DNA of 64,000 bases from Clostridiaceae bacterium (lineage in GTDB: Bacteria > Bacillota > Clostridia > Tissierellales > Sporanaerobacteraceae), in NCBI GenBank assembly GCA_019391515.1, contig JAHXQP010000029.1:32411-96410 (forward strand), written 5' to 3'. The notes under the pieces were generated by a model. That model did no database searches, was not told the DNA's origin, and saw only the letters and a program-made list of their open reading frames with translations. The stretch's first letter is position 1. Each line of letters opens with the position of its first letter. The position numbers and the translations under genes were made by a program. Below are positions 63,496 to 64,000 of the stretch, piece after piece.

Positions 63496-63726
63496 ATTTA
63501 TCAACCTCCACTATAGTTTTACTTTAATTAATTTTAAGATATTTCTTATTCCAATTAATATACTACATGTAAATAAAAAAAAATTCCAACATTATTAGAT
63601 TTTTCAATAATAAGGCTCTCAACTATTGTTATTATATATACTAACGATTTAATTATTTTTAACCATAAATTAAAAAAGTGGCATAATTTCATCCAATTCA
63701 CCAAATAAAAATAGCCTATGTATATC

Positions 63727-64000
63727 TGAACTGACCCGTGTCAAGTAGACAAATAAATTAATTAAATATTAGGCATATTAGGATGCATAGTTTCGATATT
63801 CTAGAGGAGCCCTGCATCCTAGTCTTTTTTGAAATCTTTTTTCGTTGTAAAATTTTATTTATTCAACTATTTTTTGCCTTAATTCTTCAAGTGTTTCAAA
63901 CTTTTTCCCGCAAAACATTTCAGTTTTTAGAGTACCAAAAAATCCTTCCATAGGTCCATTATCAATACATTTACCAACTCTAGACATACTTTGAGTCATT
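63727..64000 (-). mobile_element. IS3-family insertion sequence, right end, partial
   Basis: The end nearest the corrinoid operon begins TGAACTGACCCGTGTCAAGTAGACA at 63727, a TG-initiated terminal repeat typical of IS3-family elements. The transposase lies on the minus strand and runs out of the window, so the other end and target duplication cannot be seen. Confidence 0.75.
63778..64000 (-). pseudogene. IS3-family transposase OrfB (C-terminal part) with in-frame stop
   Basis: The last 73 codons are visible. The integrase core reads SMSRVGKCIDNGPMEGFFGTLK, including the DDE glutamate-bearing region, then the C-terminal KRFQKRLGCRAPLEYRN. An in-frame TAA at 63859-63861 interrupts the conserved VE(Y)IKFYN segment, where family members have an aromatic residue; a single base change would explain it. 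It is probably inactive. Whether the 5' half is intact is outside the window. Confidence 0.82.

Noticed and set aside
63496-63726. Cobalamin riboswitch ahead of the corrinoid operon
   Set aside because: The gap lacks the conserved B12-box and is too AT-rich to form the core. Only a weak TTGGAA-N18-TAGTAT promoter-like match is seen.

Overview
The window is a low-GC, gene-dense stretch of a strictly anaerobic Firmicute, probably of the Clostridia/Tissierellia type. Signs of this are the A+T-rich codons, strong GGAGG ribosome sites with frequent TTG and GTG starts, an oxygen-independent class III ribonucleotide reductase (nrdDG), a corrinoid methyltransferase cluster and a double-cubane-cluster type reductase with its activator. 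Genus cannot be fixed from this sequence alone. Nearly all genes lie on the minus strand, so the window reads right to left. Intrinsic terminators divide it into short operons. I saw no rRNA, tRNA, CRISPR array, prophage or classical riboswitch.

Region by region: 1-4851 holds addA (cut by the window edge) and addB for double-strand break repair. 4896-8114 is a four-gene run (lipoprotein NagZ-type glycosidase, DUF523 protein, IrrE-like protease, ROK sugar kinase). Upstream of it are a sigma-54 activator and an L-Ala-D/L-Glu-type dipeptide epimerase (8323-11283), which together suggest recovery of cell-wall sugars and murein peptides. 11360-24615 is housekeeping: glutaminase, uridine-kinase-like protein, CBS protein, GNAT, two rRNA pseudouridine synthases, radical SAM protein, thiol peroxidase, HAD phosphatase, two peptidases and several small conserved proteins. 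24640-26055 is an orphan adenine-type DNA methyltransferase. 26864-34670 carries a nitroreductase, nrdG/nrdD behind a promoter with a convincing NrdR box pair, DegV, MsrA, LrgAB and a MATE exporter. 34826-37889 is a cell-envelope set: two LytR-CpsA-Psr paralogues and a polysaccharide deacetylase.

38100-55700 is rich in exporters and stress genes: a MarR-controlled heterodimeric ABC exporter, CorA, two nitroreductases, a second heterodimeric ABC exporter, a coiled-coil protein of unknown function, a CPBP membrane protease, and an MFS/ArsR-type operon with a near-perfect promoter overlapped by palindromes. Three separate intergenic regions here (upstream of 46341, 50570 and 52255) share a conserved 45-base element with fixed spacing, which looks like one promoter or operator class.

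55958-63495 is the most distinctive region: a seven-gene operon with a corrinoid protein, three UroD-fold methyltransferase-type proteins, a [2Fe-2S]/ASKHA corrinoid activator, a double-cubane-type reductase and its ASKHA ATPase. It looks like a methyl-transfer system with two ATP-driven low-potential electron donors and no recognisable standard substrate methyltransferase. The window ends in an IS3-family element whose transposase carries an in-frame stop.
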